Shown here piece by piece: positions 33,234-43,167 of a stretch of 64,000 nt of DNA. The position numbers and the translations under genes were made by a program. Origin of the DNA: Streptomyces sp. YIM 130001 (GTDB lineage: Bacteria; Actinomycetota; Actinomycetes; Streptomycetales; Streptomycetaceae); NCBI RefSeq assembly GCF_003574445.1, contig NZ_KZ984554.1, positions 345,346-409,345 on the forward strand, in the 5' to 3' direction. Below the pieces are notes generated by a model. The model saw nothing but the letters and a program-made list of their open reading frames with translations. It was not told the DNA's origin and searched no databases. Each line of letters opens with the position of its first letter. The stretch's first letter is position 1.

Positions 33234-35930
33234 CTAGAGGCCGTACTTCTCCCGGGCCTCCTTGACCGCGGAGGCGGACACCTCGCCGCGGCGGGCGAGC
33301 TGCGCGAGCGCCGCGACGACGATCGACTCCGCGTCGATGCCGAAGTGGCGACGAGCCGCGTCACGCGTGTCGGACAGACCGAAGCCGTCCGCACCGAGGG
33401 AGGTGTAGTCCTGCGCGACCCACTGCGCGATCTGGTCCGGCACCTGCCGCATGTAGTCGCTGACCGCGAGGACCGGACCGTCCACACCGTCGAGCACCTG
33501 GCGCAGATAAGGCGTCCGCTCCTCGCCGCGCAGCAGCGCGTCGTCCGCCTCCATGGCGTCCCGGCGCAGCTCCGTCCAGGAGGTGGCGGACCACACGTCG
33601 GCGGCCACGCCCCACTCCTCGGCGAGCAGCCGCTGCGCCTTGAGGGCCCAGTGGATCGCGGTGCCGGAGGCGAGGAGCTGGGTGCGCGACGCGTCGCCGC
33701 TCACCGAATGGCCCGCGCTCTCGGCGGTGTTGAAGCGGTACAGACCGCGGACGATGCCCTCGTCGACGCCCTCGGGCTTGGCGGGCTGCGGCATCGGCTC
33801 GTTGTACACGGTCAGGTAGTAGAAGACGTCGGAGTCCTCGCCGGGCGCGGTCTCGCCGTACATCCGGCGCAGACCCTCCTTGACGATGGCCGCGACCTCG
33901 TACGCGAACGCCGGGTCGTAGCTCAGCGCCGCCGGGTTGGTCGCCGCGATCACGGGGGAGTGGCCGTCCGCGTGCTGCAGGCCCTCGCCCGTCAGCGTCG
34001 TGCGGCCGGCCGTGGCGCCGACCAGGAAGCCCTTGCCCAGCTGGTCGCCGAGCTGCCACATCTGGTCCCCGGTCCGCTGCCAGCCGAACATCGAGTAGAA
34101 GATGTAGAACGGGATCATGGTCTCGCCGTGCGTCGCGTACGCGCTCGCGGCGGCGATGAAGTCGGCCATCGAACCGGCCTCGGTGATCCCCTCGTTGAGG
34201 ATCTGGCCGTCCTTCGCCTCGCGGTAGTACATCAACTGGTCGCGGTCGACCGGCTCGTACGTCTGGCCCTTCGGCGAGTAGATGCCGAGCGAGGGGAAGA
34301 GCGACTCCATGCCGAAGGTCCGCGCCTCGTCGGGCACGATCGGCACCCAGCGCTTGCCGGACTCCTTGTCCCGCATCAGGTCCTTGACCAGGCGGACGAA
34401 GGCCATGGTCGTCGCCACCGACTGCGAGCCGGAGCCCTTGTCGAAGGCGGTGAAGGCCTTCTCGGCCGGGGCCGGGAGTGCGGGCAGCGGCTGGGAGCGA
34501 CGGGCCGGGGCAGGGCCGCCGAGCGCGGCGCGGCGCTCCTGGAGGTAGCGGACCTCGGGGGAGTCGGTGCCCGGGTGGCCGTAGGGCACGACGCCGTCGG
34601 CGAACGCGGAGTCCGGGATGGGCAGATCGAGCAGGTCGCGCATCTGCTTGAACTCGTCGTTCGTCAGCTTCTTCATCTGGTGGTTCGCGTTCTTCGACGC
34701 GAAGCCGTCACCGAGGGTGTGGCCCTTCACGGTCTGCGCGAGGATCACGGTCGGCGCGCCCTTGTGGGCGAGCGCGGCGCGGTAGGCGGCGTAGACCTTG
34801 CGCGGCTCGTGGCCGCCGCGGGACAGCTGGAAACACTCGATGATCTTGTCGTCGGACAGCAGCTTCGCCATCTCGGCTAGCGCCGGGTCCTTGCCGAAGA
34901 AGTCCTCGCGGATATAGGCGGCGTCGCGCGTCTGGTACGTCTGGATCTGCGCGTCCGGTACCTCGCGGATGCGGCGGACCAGGGCACCGGTGGTGTCGAG
35001 CTCCAGGAGCTCGTCCCAGGCGTTGCCCCACAGGGACTTGACGACGTTCCAGCCGGCGCCGCGGAACTGGGCCTCCAGCTCCTGCACGATCTTGAAGTTG
35101 GCGCGCACCGGACCGTCGAGCCGCTGCAGGTTGCAGTTGATGACGAAGGTCAGGTTGTCCAGGCCCTCGCGGCTGGCGAGCGCGAGTGCGGCCGTGGACT
35201 CCGGCTCGTCCATCTCGCCGTCGCCGAGGAAGGCCCATACGTGCGAGTTCGATACGTCCTTGATGCCGCGGTGGGTCAGGTAGCGGTTGAACCGCGCCTG
35301 GTAGATCGCGGACAGCGGGCCGAGGCCCATCGAGACGGTGGGGAACTCCCACAGCCACGGCAGGCGCCGCGGGTGCGGGTAAGAGGGGAGGCCCTCGCCG
35401 CCGGACTCCTGGCGGAAGTGGTCGAGGTGGTCCTCGCTGAGGCGGCCGTCGAGGAAGGCGCGGGCGTAGATGCCCGGCGAGGCGTGGCCCTGGATGTAGA
35501 GCTGGTCGCCGCTGCCGTCCCCCTCCTTGCCGTGGAAGAAGTGGTTGAACCCGGTCTCGTAGAGCCATGCGGCGGAGGCGAAGGTGGCGATGTGGCCGCC
35601 GACGCCGTGCTTCGAACCGCGGGTGACCATCGCGGCCGCGTTCCAGCGGTTCCACGCGGTGATACGGCTCTCGAGCTCCTCGTCGCCGTCCACGGTGGGC
35701 TCGGCGGCGGTCGGGATGGTGTTGACGTAGTCCGTCTCGAGCAGCCGGGGCAGGGCGAGCCCCGCGCTCTCGGCGTGCTGGAGGGTGCGCCGCAGCAGGT
35801 ACTCGGCGCGGTGCGAACCGGCGTGCTCACTCACGGCGTCCACGGAGGCCGCCCACTCGGCGGTCTCCTCCGGGTCGCGGTCCGGCAGCTGGTCGAGCTG
35901 GCTCGGAAGCTTGCCTATGGGGTCGGTCAT
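33234..35930 (-). CDS. aceE: Pyruvate dehydrogenase E1 component (homodimeric)
   Basis: An 898-residue thiamine-diphosphate enzyme that decarboxylates pyruvate and acetylates the lipoyl group of E2. The substrate/cofactor regions are GSKHGVGGHIATFASAA, with the ThDP motif GDGEMDEPES ending in NLTFVINCNLQ. The C-terminal transketolase half contains EGITEAGSM and the family's typical segments. ATG 35930 gives the conserved MTDPIGKLPSQLDQ start. A GntR gene and a palindrome lie directly upstream. Confidence 0.98.
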   Translation of the reverse strand: MTDPIGKLPSQLDQLPDRDPEETAEWAASVDAVSEHAGSHRAEYLLRRTLQHAESAGLALPRLLETDYVNTIPTAAEPTVDGDEELESRITAWNRWNAAAMVTRGSKHGVGGHIATFASAAWLYETGFNHFFHGKEGDGSGDQLYIQGHASPGIYARAFLDGRLSEDHLDHFRQESGGEGLPSYPHPRRLPWLWEFPTVSMGLGPLSAIYQARFNRYLTHRGIKDVSNSHVWAFLGDGEMDEPESTAALALASREGLDNLTFVINCNLQRLDGPVRANFKIVQELEAQFRGAGWNVVKSLWGNAWDELLELDTTGALVRRIREVPDAQIQTYQTRDAAYIREDFFGKDPALAEMAKLLSDDKIIECFQLSRGGHEPRKVYAAYRAALAHKGAPTVILAQTVKGHTLGDGFASKNANHQMKKLTNDEFKQMRDLLDLPIPDSAFADGVVPYGHPGTDSPEVRYLQERRAALGGPAPARRSQPLPALPAPAEKAFTAFDKGSGSQSVATTMAFVRLVKDLMRDKESGKRWVPIVPDEARTFGMESLFPSLGIYSPKGQTYEPVDRDQLMYYREAKDGQILNEGITEAGSMADFIAAASAYATHGETMIPFYIFYSMFGWQRTGDQMWQLGDQLGKGFLVGATAGRTTLTGEGLQHADGHSPVIAATNPAALSYDPAFAYEVAAIVKEGLRRMYGETAPGEDSDVFYYLTVYNEPMPQPAKPEGVDEGIVRGLYRFNTAESAGHSVSGDASRTQLLASGTAIHWALKAQRLLAEEWGVAADVWSATSWTELRRDAMEADDALLRGEERTPYLRQVLDGVDGPVLAVSDYMRQVPDQIAQWVAQDYTSLGADGFGLSDTRDAARRHFGIDAESIVVAALAQLARRGEVSASAVKEAREKYGL

Positions 35931-36243
35931 GATCGACGCCTTCCGGACAGGTTCTCCTGCCGTTGGGCGGGAGAGGGGGTGGAGATGGCCCTGGCTGGCA
36001 GGACAGGGCGGAGGGCTGGGTGCAGCCCGAGGTCGACTGTAAGCCGGTGATCGATGATCGATCAAAGGTTGATAGGCAAAATTTCCCTCGGCGAGGAAAG
36101 TCGGCACGGCGTGCCCTGGGGGCGGGCACGGGGTGCCGGGTATTTCGGGGTGAAACGGACGCGCGTTTGGGGTGGTTGGGGCGCAGGTGAGCGGCGTTCC
36201 GTTCCCTTGTCCAGGGAGTGTCCCAGGGGGTGCCCGGGAAGCT
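35931..36243. other. aceE upstream regulatory region
   Basis: This 313-base gap between gntR and aceE is partly A/T-rich (around 36040-36085) and must contain the aceE promoter. The clearest element is the palindrome at 36048-36064. No small gene is convincing. Confidence 0.6.
36048..36064. promoter_or_regulatory. Palindromic operator upstream of aceE
   Basis: TGATCGATGATCGATCA is a perfect 8+1+8 palindrome about 120 bases upstream of the aceE start. Its size and position fit a GntR/FCD regulator site, the obvious candidate being the product of the next gene upstream. Confidence 0.55.
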
Positions 36244-36912
36244 CTACGCCCGCGGCGCGCAGCCGAGGACGTGCTCCTTGACGAGGACCCCGATCGACGG
36301 GTCGCGCCGGCGGAAGGCCGCGACCAGCGCCTCGTGCTCCTCCGCGTACGACTGCTGCACGGTCCCGAGCCACCGGATGGACAGCGCCGTGAAGACCTCG
36401 ATGCCCAGGCCCTCCCAGGTGTGCAGCAGCACCGCGTTCCCCGCGGCCCGCACCAGCTCCCGGTGGAAGTCCACCGTGTGCCGGACCTGGGACTCGCCGT
36501 CCGCGTTCCGGTCCGCCTCGTACAGGGCGGCCACCGAGGGCTCGAGCGACGAGACGTCCTCGGCCAGCCGCTCCGCGGCCAGTTCGGCGGCGATCTGCTC
36601 CAGGCCGGCCCGTACGGGATAGATCTCGTCGAGGTCGGACGCGGTCAGATTCCGCACCCGTACGCCCTTGTTGGGTGCCGATTCGATGAGCCGCAGCGCC
36701 TCGAGCTCGCGCAGCGCCTCGCGTACGGGCGTCTGGCTGACCTCGAGCTCCACGGCGATCCTGCGTTCCACGATCCGCTCACCGGGCTGCCAGCGGCCGC
36801 TCACGATCCCGTCCACGATGTGCTCGCGGATCTGCTCGCGCAGGGAGTGGGCCAGGGGCGCGGTGACGGGCGCTCCGGTGGAGCCGCTGCTTGCAGCGGT
36901 GGGCGCGGTCAT
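36244..36912 (-). CDS. GntR-family regulator (FCD/FadR subfamily)
   Basis: A 222-residue regulator. The winged HTH (IVSGRWQPGERIVERRIAVELEVSQTPVREAL, key part VSQTPVREALREL) is followed by an all-helical FCD domain with the metal/ligand motif pieces DLDEIYPVRAGLE and DFHRELVRAAGN. PdhR of E. coli is the same type and responds to pyruvate. Between sucB and aceE, a similar role is likely here. ATG 36912 follows AAGGAG. Confidence 0.92.
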   Translation of the reverse strand: MTAPTAASSGSTGAPVTAPLAHSLREQIREHIVDGIVSGRWQPGERIVERRIAVELEVSQTPVREALRELEALRLIESAPNKGVRVRNLTASDLDEIYPVRAGLEQIAAELAAERLAEDVSSLEPSVAALYEADRNADGESQVRHTVDFHRELVRAAGNAVLLHTWEGLGIEVFTALSIRWLGTVQQSYAEEHEALVAAFRRRDPSIGVLVKEHVLGCAPRA

Positions 36913-36921
36913 GCGGTGCTC

Positions 36922-36959
36922 CTTAAGCAGGAAGAGACCTCTCAAGCACGAAGAGACCT
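36922..36959. repeat. Tandem 19-bp repeat in the gntR leader
   Basis: CTTAAGCAGGAAGAGACCT (36922-36940) and CTCAAGCACGAAGAGACCT (36941-36959) are 16/19 identical and directly adjacent. The array sits just upstream of, and partly includes, the gntR ribosome-binding region. It may be an operator pair for autoregulation. Confidence 0.7.
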
Positions 36960-36972
36960 ATGAACAATACGG

Positions 36973-37011
36973 CCGCGCCCCCGTCCGGAAGTGCTCCGGA
37001 CGGGGGCGCGG
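36973..37011 (-). terminator. sucB terminator
   Basis: A perfect 17-bp stem (36973-36989 and 36995-37011) with loop AGTGC begins 18 bases beyond the sucB stop, separating the sucB-lpdA transcript from gntR. Confidence 0.9.
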
Positions 37012-37029
37012 GCCAGGATGAGACGAGCC

Positions 37030-38808
37030 TTACAGACCCAGCTCCACCTCGAACTCACCGGCTTCGAGGATCTCCTTGACCGTCGTCAGGTAACGGGCGG
37101 CGTCCGCGCCGTCCACCAGACGGTGGTCGTAGGAGAGCGCGACGTAGGTCATGTCGCGCACCGCGATCGTCTCGCCGAGGTCCGGGTGATTGATCACCAC
37201 GGGACGCTTGACGGTGGCACCGATGCCGAGGATGCCGACCTGGTTCGGCGGCACGATGATCGTGTCGAACAGGGCGCCGCGCGAACCGGTGTTGGAGATC
37301 GTGAAGGTAGCGCCGGCCAGGTCGTCCGGGGTGATCTTGCTGTTCCGGACGGCGCTCGCCAGCTCCGCGGTCTTCTTCGAGATGCCGGCCAGGTTGAGGT
37401 CACCCGCACCCTTGATGACCGGGGTCATCAGGCCCTTCTCGGAGTCCACGGCGATGCCGATGTTCTCCGAGTCGAAGTACGTGATGGTGCCCTCGTCCTC
37501 GTTGATCCGGGCGTTGACGACCGGGTGGGCCTTCAGCGCCTGGGCCGCCGCCTTGACGAAGAACGGCATCGGGGACAGCTTGACGCCCTCGCGGGCGGCG
37601 AAGGAGTCCTTGGCCTGCGCGCGCAGCCGCATCAGCTTGGTGACGTCGACCTCGACGACCGTGGTCAGCTGGGCCTGGCCGTGCAGCGCCTTCATCATGT
37701 TGTCGCCGATGAGCTTGCGCATGCGGGTCATCTTGACCGTCTGGCCGCGCAGCGGGGACACCTCGAGCTTCGGCGCCTTGGAGGCGGCCGGAGCTGCCGC
37801 GGCCGGAGCCGGGGCGGCGCTCTTCGCGGCCTCGGCCGCCGCGACGATGTCCTGCTTGCGGACACGGCCACCGACGCCGGAGCCCTTGACCGTCGCGAGG
37901 TCCACGCCGTTCTCGGCGGCGAGCTTGCGGACCAGCGGGGTCACGTACGCGGCGGAGGCGTCACCGGCCGGAGCCGGGGCTGCCGGTGCGGCGGGCGCCG
38001 GAGCAGCCGGCGCGGCCGGAGCCGGAGCAGCCGGTGCGGCGGGCGCCGGGGCTGCCGGTGCGGCCGGAGCCGGGGCAGCGGGCGCGGCCGGAGCAGGCGC
38101 CGCGGGGGCTGCCTGAGCAGGCTCGGCAGCCGGGGCCGGAGTCGGCTCCGGGGCGGCGGGAGCGGCGGGGGCGGCAGCCGGGGCCGCAGCACCGGCGGCG
38201 CCGATGACGGCCAGCTTCGCGCCGACCTCGGCCGACTCGTCCTCGCCGACCACGATCTCGAGCAGCGTGCCGGAGGCCGGTGCCGGGATCTCGGTGTCGA
38301 CCTTGTCGGTGGAGACCTCGAGGAGCGGCTCGTCGGCCGTGACCTCCTCGCCGACCTCCTTCAGCCAGCGGGTCACGGTGCCCTCGGTGACGGACTCGCC
38401 GAGCGCCGGCAGCGTCACGTCGGTGCCCTCGGCGGCGCCGGCGGCCGGAGCCGCGGGTGCCTCGGGGGCGGGCGCCGCCGGAGCCTCGGCCTGAGCCGGG
38501 GCCTCGGCCTCGGGAGCCGCCGCGGGCTCCGGCTCGGCGGCCGGAGCGGGGGCGGCGGCGGGGGCGCCGCTGCCGTCGTCGATCAGCGCCAGCTCGGCGC
38601 CGACCTCGACGGTCTCGTCCTCGGCGACCTTGATGGACGCGAGGACACCGGCCGCGGGAGCAGGGATCTCGGTGTCGACCTTGTCGGTGGAGACCTCGAG
38701 CAACGGCTCGTCGGCCTCCACGCGCTCACCCTCGGCCTTCAGCCAGCGGGTGACAGTACCTTCGGTGACGCTCTCGCCGAGCGCCGGCAGGGTTACGGAA
38801 ACCGCCAT
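37030..38808 (-). CDS. sucB: 2-oxoacid dehydrogenase E2, dihydrolipoamide acyltransferase
   Basis: A 592-residue E2 with two lipoyl domains (residues about 1-77 and 128-204), each carrying the lipoylated lysine in [11 protein letters not shown] long PAAPAP linker follows, then a peripheral subunit-binding domain ([16 protein letters not shown], key part), and a catalytic domain with the HxxxDG motif DHRLVDGA. It is annotated as sucB by habit, but in actinobacteria this E2 often serves pyruvate dehydrogenase (with AceE) and may serve both complexes. Its lipoyl groups need LipA/LipB. lpdA is 77 bases upstream. Confidence 0.95.
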   Translation of the reverse strand: MAVSVTLPALGESVTEGTVTRWLKAEGERVEADEPLLEVSTDKVDTEIPAPAAGVLASIKVAEDETVEVGAELALIDDGSGAPAAAPAPAAEPEPAAAPEAEAPAQAEAPAAPAPEAPAAPAAGAAEGTDVTLPALGESVTEGTVTRWLKEVGEEVTADEPLLEVSTDKVDTEIPAPASGTLLEIVVGEDESAEVGAKLAVIGAAGAAAPAAAPAAPAAPEPTPAPAAEPAQAAPAAPAPAAPAAPAPAAPAAPAPAAPAAPAPAAPAAPAPAAPAAPAPAGDASAAYVTPLVRKLAAENGVDLATVKGSGVGGRVRKQDIVAAAEAAKSAAPAPAAAAPAASKAPKLEVSPLRGQTVKMTRMRKLIGDNMMKALHGQAQLTTVVEVDVTKLMRLRAQAKDSFAAREGVKLSPMPFFVKAAAQALKAHPVVNARINEDEGTITYFDSENIGIAVDSEKGLMTPVIKGAGDLNLAGISKKTAELASAVRNSKITPDDLAGATFTISNTGSRGALFDTIIVPPNQVGILGIGATVKRPVVINHPDLGETIAVRDMTYVALSYDHRLVDGADAARYLTTVKEILEAGEFEVELGL

Positions 38809-38885
38809 GGTTTCGGTTGCTCCTAACGAACTACGTACGGAAAAGGGGTGCGCGCTCCAAGAAGCACGGTCAGCGACTAGTCCGA

Positions 38886-40274
38886 CTAGTCGTGGGAGTG
38901 CAGCGGCTTGCCGGCCAGCGCCAGGTGCGCCTCGCCCAGGGCCTCGTTCTGCGTCGGGTGGGCGTGTACGAGCTGCGCGACCTCGGCGGGCAGCGCCTCC
39001 CAGTTGTAGATCAGCTGAGCCTCGCCGACCTGCTCGCCCATCCGGTCACCGACCATATGGACGCCGACCACGGCACCGTCCTTGACCTGGACGAGCTTGA
39101 TCTCGCCCGCGGTCTTGAGGATCTTGCTCTTGCCGTTGCCCGCGAGGTTGTACTTCAGAGCGACGACCTTGTCCGAGCCGTAGATCTCCTTGGCCTTGGC
39201 CTCGGTGATACCCACGGAAGCGACCTCGGGGTGGCAGTACGTCACCCGCGGCACGCCGTCGTAGTCGACCGGGACGGGCTTGAGCCCGGCCAGGCGCTCC
39301 GCGACCAGGATGCCCTCTGCGAAGCCGACGTGCGCGAGCTGGAGCGTGGGCACCAGGTCACCGACGGCCGAGATCGTCGGCACGTTCGTCTGCATGTACT
39401 CGTCGACCAGGACGAAGCCGCGGTCCGTCGCGACGCCCTGCTCCTCGTAGCCGAGGCCCTCCGACACCGGGCCGCGGCCGATGGCCACCAGCAGCACCTC
39501 GGCCTCGAAGGTCTTGCCGTCGGCGAGCGTGACGCGTACGCCGTCCTGCGTGTACTCGGCCTTGTCGAAGAAGGTGCCGAGGTTGAACTTGATCCCGCGC
39601 TTGCGGAACGCACGCTCGAGGAGCTTCGAGCTGTTCTCGTCCTCAACCGGCACCAGGTGCTTGAGGCCCTCGATCACCGTCACGTCGGTGCCGAAGGACT
39701 TCCACGCGGAGGCGAACTCGACGCCGATGACGCCGCCGCCGAGCACGATCGCGGACTGCGGCACGCGGTCGATCTTCAGAGCGTGGTCCGAGGAGATGAT
39801 GCGGTTGCCGTCGATCTCCAGACCGGGCAGCGACTTCGGCACGGAGCCGGTCGCCAGCAGTACGTGGCGGCCCTCGACCCGCTGGCCGTCGACATCGACG
39901 GACGTCGGGGACGAAAGCCGGCCCTCGCCCTCGATGTACGTCACCTTGCGGGAGGCCACCAGGCCCTGCAGCCCCTTGTACAGGCCGGAGATCACGTCGT
40001 CCTTGTACTTGTGGACGGCCGCGATGTCGATGCCCTCGAAGGTCGCCTTCACGCCGAACTGCTCGCTCTCGCGGGCCTGATCGGCGATCTCGCCCGCGTG
40101 CAGCAGGGCCTTCGTCGGGATGCAGCCGTTGTGCAGGCAGGTGCCGCCGAGCTTGTTCTTCTCGATCAGGGCGACGTCCAGGCCCAGCTGCGCTCCGCGC
40201 AGCGCCGCGGCGTAACCGCCACTGCCGCCGCCGAGGATCACTAGGTCGAAAACAGTGCTGGCGTCGTTCGCCAC
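38886..40274 (-). CDS. lpdA: Dihydrolipoamide dehydrogenase (E3)
   Basis: A 462-residue flavoprotein that reoxidises dihydrolipoyl groups with NAD. The FAD motif [14 protein letters not shown], redox disulfide [16 protein letters not shown] motif [13 protein letters not shown] and the C-terminal His-Glu pair [12 protein letters not shown] are all intact. GTG 40274 follows GGAGG with seven bases between. It completes the E1-E2-E3 set with aceE and sucB. Confidence 0.97.
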   Translation of the reverse strand: MANDASTVFDLVILGGGSGGYAAALRGAQLGLDVALIEKNKLGGTCLHNGCIPTKALLHAGEIADQARESEQFGVKATFEGIDIAAVHKYKDDVISGLYKGLQGLVASRKVTYIEGEGRLSSPTSVDVDGQRVEGRHVLLATGSVPKSLPGLEIDGNRIISSDHALKIDRVPQSAIVLGGGVIGVEFASAWKSFGTDVTVIEGLKHLVPVEDENSSKLLERAFRKRGIKFNLGTFFDKAEYTQDGVRVTLADGKTFEAEVLLVAIGRGPVSEGLGYEEQGVATDRGFVLVDEYMQTNVPTISAVGDLVPTLQLAHVGFAEGILVAERLAGLKPVPVDYDGVPRVTYCHPEVASVGITEAKAKEIYGSDKVVALKYNLAGNGKSKILKTAGEIKLVQVKDGAVVGVHMVGDRMGEQVGEAQLIYNWEALPAEVAQLVHAHPTQNEALGEAHLALAGKPLHSHD

Positions 40275-40474
40275 GTCACGTCCTCCATGCATGTGCGCCG
40301 GTCGCCGGACCCCTTGTCCCTTACGGGAGGTTGACCGACCGGTCGGCTGGTGTTCGGCCGCTTGTGATTCGGCCCTGTGGTGGGGGCCCTGTCCTGCCGA
40401 GAACCCATCTTCGCACTTGTTGCCGGATGACGGGACGCGGGGCCGCCCCTCGGGACGGGCAATGGTACGAGAAC

Positions 40475-40510
40475 GCCTACGGCCCCGGGCGCGCACCCGG
40501 GGCCGTAGGC
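40475..40510 (-). terminator. pepA terminator
   Basis: A perfect 15-bp stem (40475-40489 and 40496-40510) with loop CGCGCA begins about 28 bases beyond the pepA stop, so pepA and lpdA are separate units. Confidence 0.9.
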
Positions 40511-40538
40511 CGTGTCCGCAGGCGGAACGGAGCGAGCG

Positions 40539-42068
40539 TCAGCCGAGGTCGCCCGCGGCGGTGCGCTCGGCGAGCCGCACCAGGGTGCGCACGGCGGAGC
40601 CGGTGCCGCCCTTCGGGGTGTAGCCGAACGGCGCCTGCTCGTTGAACGCCGGACCCGCGATGTCCAGGTGCGCCCAGGTGATGCCCTCGCCCACGAACTC
40701 CTGCAGGAACAGGCCGGCCACCAGGCCGCCACCCATCCGCTCGCCCATGTTGGCGATGTCGGCGGTGGTGGACTCCATGCCCTTCTTGAGGTCCGCGGGC
40801 AGCGGCATCGGCCACGCGGGCTCGCCGGACTCCTCCGCGATCTCGTGCAGGGAGGTGCGGAAGGCGTCGTCGTTCGCCATCACGCCGAAGGTGCGGGCGC
40901 CCAGGGCCAGCATCATCGCGCCGGTCAGGGTCGCCACGTCGACGATCGCGTCCGGCTTGTCCTCGGAGGCCTTCGCGATCGCGTCGGCCAGGACCAGGCG
41001 GCCCTCGGCGTCGGTGTTGAGCACCTCGACGGTCTTGCCGCTGTACATCCGAAGGACGTCGCCGGGGCGGGTGGCCGAACCCGACGGCATGTTCTCGGCC
41101 AGGGCCAGCCAGCCGGTGACGTTCACCTGCAGACCGAGCCGGGAGGCCGCGACGACCGCGGCGAACACGGCGGCGGCACCGCTCATGTCGCACTTCATCG
41201 TCTCGTTGTGGCCGGCCGGCTTCAGCGAGATGCCGCCCGAGTCGTACGTGATGCCCTTGCCGACGTAGGCGAGCGACTTCTGCGCCTTGGGGTGCGTGTA
41301 CGACAGCTTCACCAGGCGGGGCGCGGAGGCGGAGCCGGCGCCGACGCCGAGGAGACCGCCGTAGCCGCCCTTGGTGAGCGCCTTCTCGTCGAGTACCTGG
41401 ACCTTGATGCCGTGCTCCTTGGCCGCGGCCGAGGCGACGGCGGCGAAGGCCTCCGGGTCGAGGTCGTTCGGCGGGGTGTTGATCAGGTCGCGGGCTCGGT
41501 TGAGTTCCTCGGCGACCGCGGTCGCGCGCTCGATCGCGGCCTTGAACGCCTTGTCGCGTGCCTTGCCGCCGAGGATCACGGCCTCGCCGAGGGGGCCCTT
41601 GGCGTCCTTGTCGTCGTCCTTGTACGCGTCGAAGGAGTACGCGCCGAGCGCGGCGCCCTCGGCGACGGCACCGGCCTGGTCGGCGTCCTCGACCGGCAGT
41701 GCGAACACGGCCTTCTTGGTGCCGGCGAGCGCGCGGGCCGCGACGCCGGCGGCACGGCGCAGCGCCTCCTCGCCGTAGCCGGACTCGGCGTCCTTGTCCG
41801 GGACCGCTCCGAGCCCGACCGCGATGACGACCGGCGCCTTCACGCCGTCGGGCGAGGGAAGTTTGGTCACCTCGCCCTCGCCGCCCGAGGCGCCGAGGGT
41901 CTTCAGGACGTCGGCGAGCTTGGAGCCGAAGGCCTTGTCCACGTCCTCCGCGCCCGGCGCGACGACCGGCGTTCCCTTGGACGAGGCGGCGCCCTTCGCG
42001 ACACCGACGACGATCGCGTCGGCGCGAAGGCCGGCCGCGCCGGCGGGCTTGAGAGTCAGAGCAGTCAC
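40539..42068 (-). CDS. pepA: Leucyl aminopeptidase (M17)
   Basis: A 509-residue cytosolic aminopeptidase that removes N-terminal residues from peptides. The C-terminal catalytic domain has the two-metal site in VGKGITYDSGGISLKP, the KCDMSGAA segment and the family signature NTDAEGRLVLADA. The N-terminal domain is the usual poorly conserved M17 domain. The start at 42068 gives MTALTLKP. The gene is next to lpdA in Streptomyces generally. Confidence 0.97.
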   Translation of the reverse strand: MTALTLKPAGAAGLRADAIVVGVAKGAASSKGTPVVAPGAEDVDKAFGSKLADVLKTLGASGGEGEVTKLPSPDGVKAPVVIAVGLGAVPDKDAESGYGEEALRRAAGVAARALAGTKKAVFALPVEDADQAGAVAEGAALGAYSFDAYKDDDKDAKGPLGEAVILGGKARDKAFKAAIERATAVAEELNRARDLINTPPNDLDPEAFAAVASAAAKEHGIKVQVLDEKALTKGGYGGLLGVGAGSASAPRLVKLSYTHPKAQKSLAYVGKGITYDSGGISLKPAGHNETMKCDMSGAAAVFAAVVAASRLGLQVNVTGWLALAENMPSGSATRPGDVLRMYSGKTVEVLNTDAEGRLVLADAIAKASEDKPDAIVDVATLTGAMMLALGARTFGVMANDDAFRTSLHEIAEESGEPAWPMPLPADLKKGMESTTADIANMGERMGGGLVAGLFLQEFVGEGITWAHLDIAGPAFNEQAPFGYTPKGGTGSAVRTLVRLAERTAAGDLG

Positions 42069-42227
42069 GGTGGTGAGTTCTCTCTTCCGTTGAGTCGGTG
42101 GCCGATTGGGTGGGGTCGACCGGGCCCGCCCGCATCGTAGGCAGCGCCCTTGTTGCGATATTCAGTGAGCCTACGCTCGGCCACCGGCGACGTGTCCTCG
42201 GCCCGGGCGACGGCCCGTGGCGAGCCG

Positions 42228-43028
42228 TCAGCCGAGTGAGAGCACGAGGAGCGCGGCCGTCGCGGCGGTCTCCGCGACACCGCCGAACACGTCCCCCGTC
42301 ACCCCGCCGAACCGCCGTACGCAGTGCCGGAGCAGCACCTCGGCGACGGCCGCGGCGGCGAGCACGGCGAGAGCGCAACGCAGCGCGGCCGCCGGGCTGT
42401 TGAGCATTCCGGCAGCGGCCGCGAGGACGGTGGTGGCGGCGAGCGTGGCCACGGCGGCGCCCGCCGGGACGGTGCCGGCGACGACCGCACCGAGCCCTTC
42501 GGGCCGTGCCGCCGGGATGCGGGTACGGGCGGCGAGCGTGAGCGCGGTGCGGGCGGCGGTCCCGGCGACCACGGCCGCCAGCGCGCCCTGCGCCCAGCCG
42601 TGCGCGTAGGCCCCCGCGAGCGCGGCCACCTGGGTGAACAGAACGAACAGCAGCGTGACGACCCCGAACGGCCCGATGTCCGACCGCTTCATGATCCGCA
42701 GCGCCTCGTCGGCGGGCTTGGCGCTGCCGAGGCCGTCCGCGGTGTCGGCCAGACCGTCCAGGTGCAGGCCCCGGGTGAGTACCGCCGGGACGGCGGCGGA
42801 CGCGACGGCGGCGAGCAGAGCTCCGGCGCCCGCGGCCAGCAGCGCGGTGCCGAGCGCGGCCGCGGCGAGGCCCACGACCAGGCCGGCCACCGGAGCGCAG
42901 AGCATCCCGGCGCGCGCCGCCGCCCGGTCCCAGCGCGGCACGTCCACCGGGATCACGGTCAGGGTGCCGAAGGCGAAGGGCAGTCCGTCACGCAGGGCGC
43001 GTACGGGCCGCTGGTCGGAGGCGGTCAT
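42228..43028 (-). CDS. cobS: Cobalamin synthase (adenosylcobinamide-GDP ribazoletransferase)
   Basis: A 266-residue membrane enzyme that joins adenosylcobinamide-GDP to alpha-ribazole. The signature RGLHLDGLADTADGLG and the following KRSDIGPFG are intact, and several Ala/Leu-rich membrane helices follow. ATG 43028 is chosen for normal length; the track upstream has no conserved residues. Its substrates come from CobU (47135-48340) and CobT (45976-47052). Confidence 0.95.
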   Translation of the reverse strand: MTASDQRPVRALRDGLPFAFGTLTVIPVDVPRWDRAAARAGMLCAPVAGLVVGLAAAALGTALLAAGAGALLAAVASAAVPAVLTRGLHLDGLADTADGLGSAKPADEALRIMKRSDIGPFGVVTLLFVLFTQVAALAGAYAHGWAQGALAAVVAGTAARTALTLAARTRIPAARPEGLGAVVAGTVPAGAAVATLAATTVLAAAAGMLNSPAAALRCALAVLAAAAVAEVLLRHCVRRFGGVTGDVFGGVAETAATAALLVLSLG

Positions 43029-43167
43029 TCCGCGCAGGTTAACCGTCCGTGCGGCCCCTCGGTCCGTCGGCGTCGGTCGCCGGACGAGCACGAGAGCGGC
43101 AAAAAGGTGTGAAGTGGTACGTATCCCTCAATGGCAAGGTGAGCGGGCGAGCGGGAGAGCGGGCGGT

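Noticed and set aside
38000..38160. Repeat array inside sucB
   Set aside because: It encodes the PAAPAP linker typical of E2 proteins and needs no separate explanation.
42098..42227. Possible cobalamin riboswitch upstream of the cob genes
   Set aside because: No conserved B12-box-like stretch was recognised upstream of cobS, cobT or cobU.
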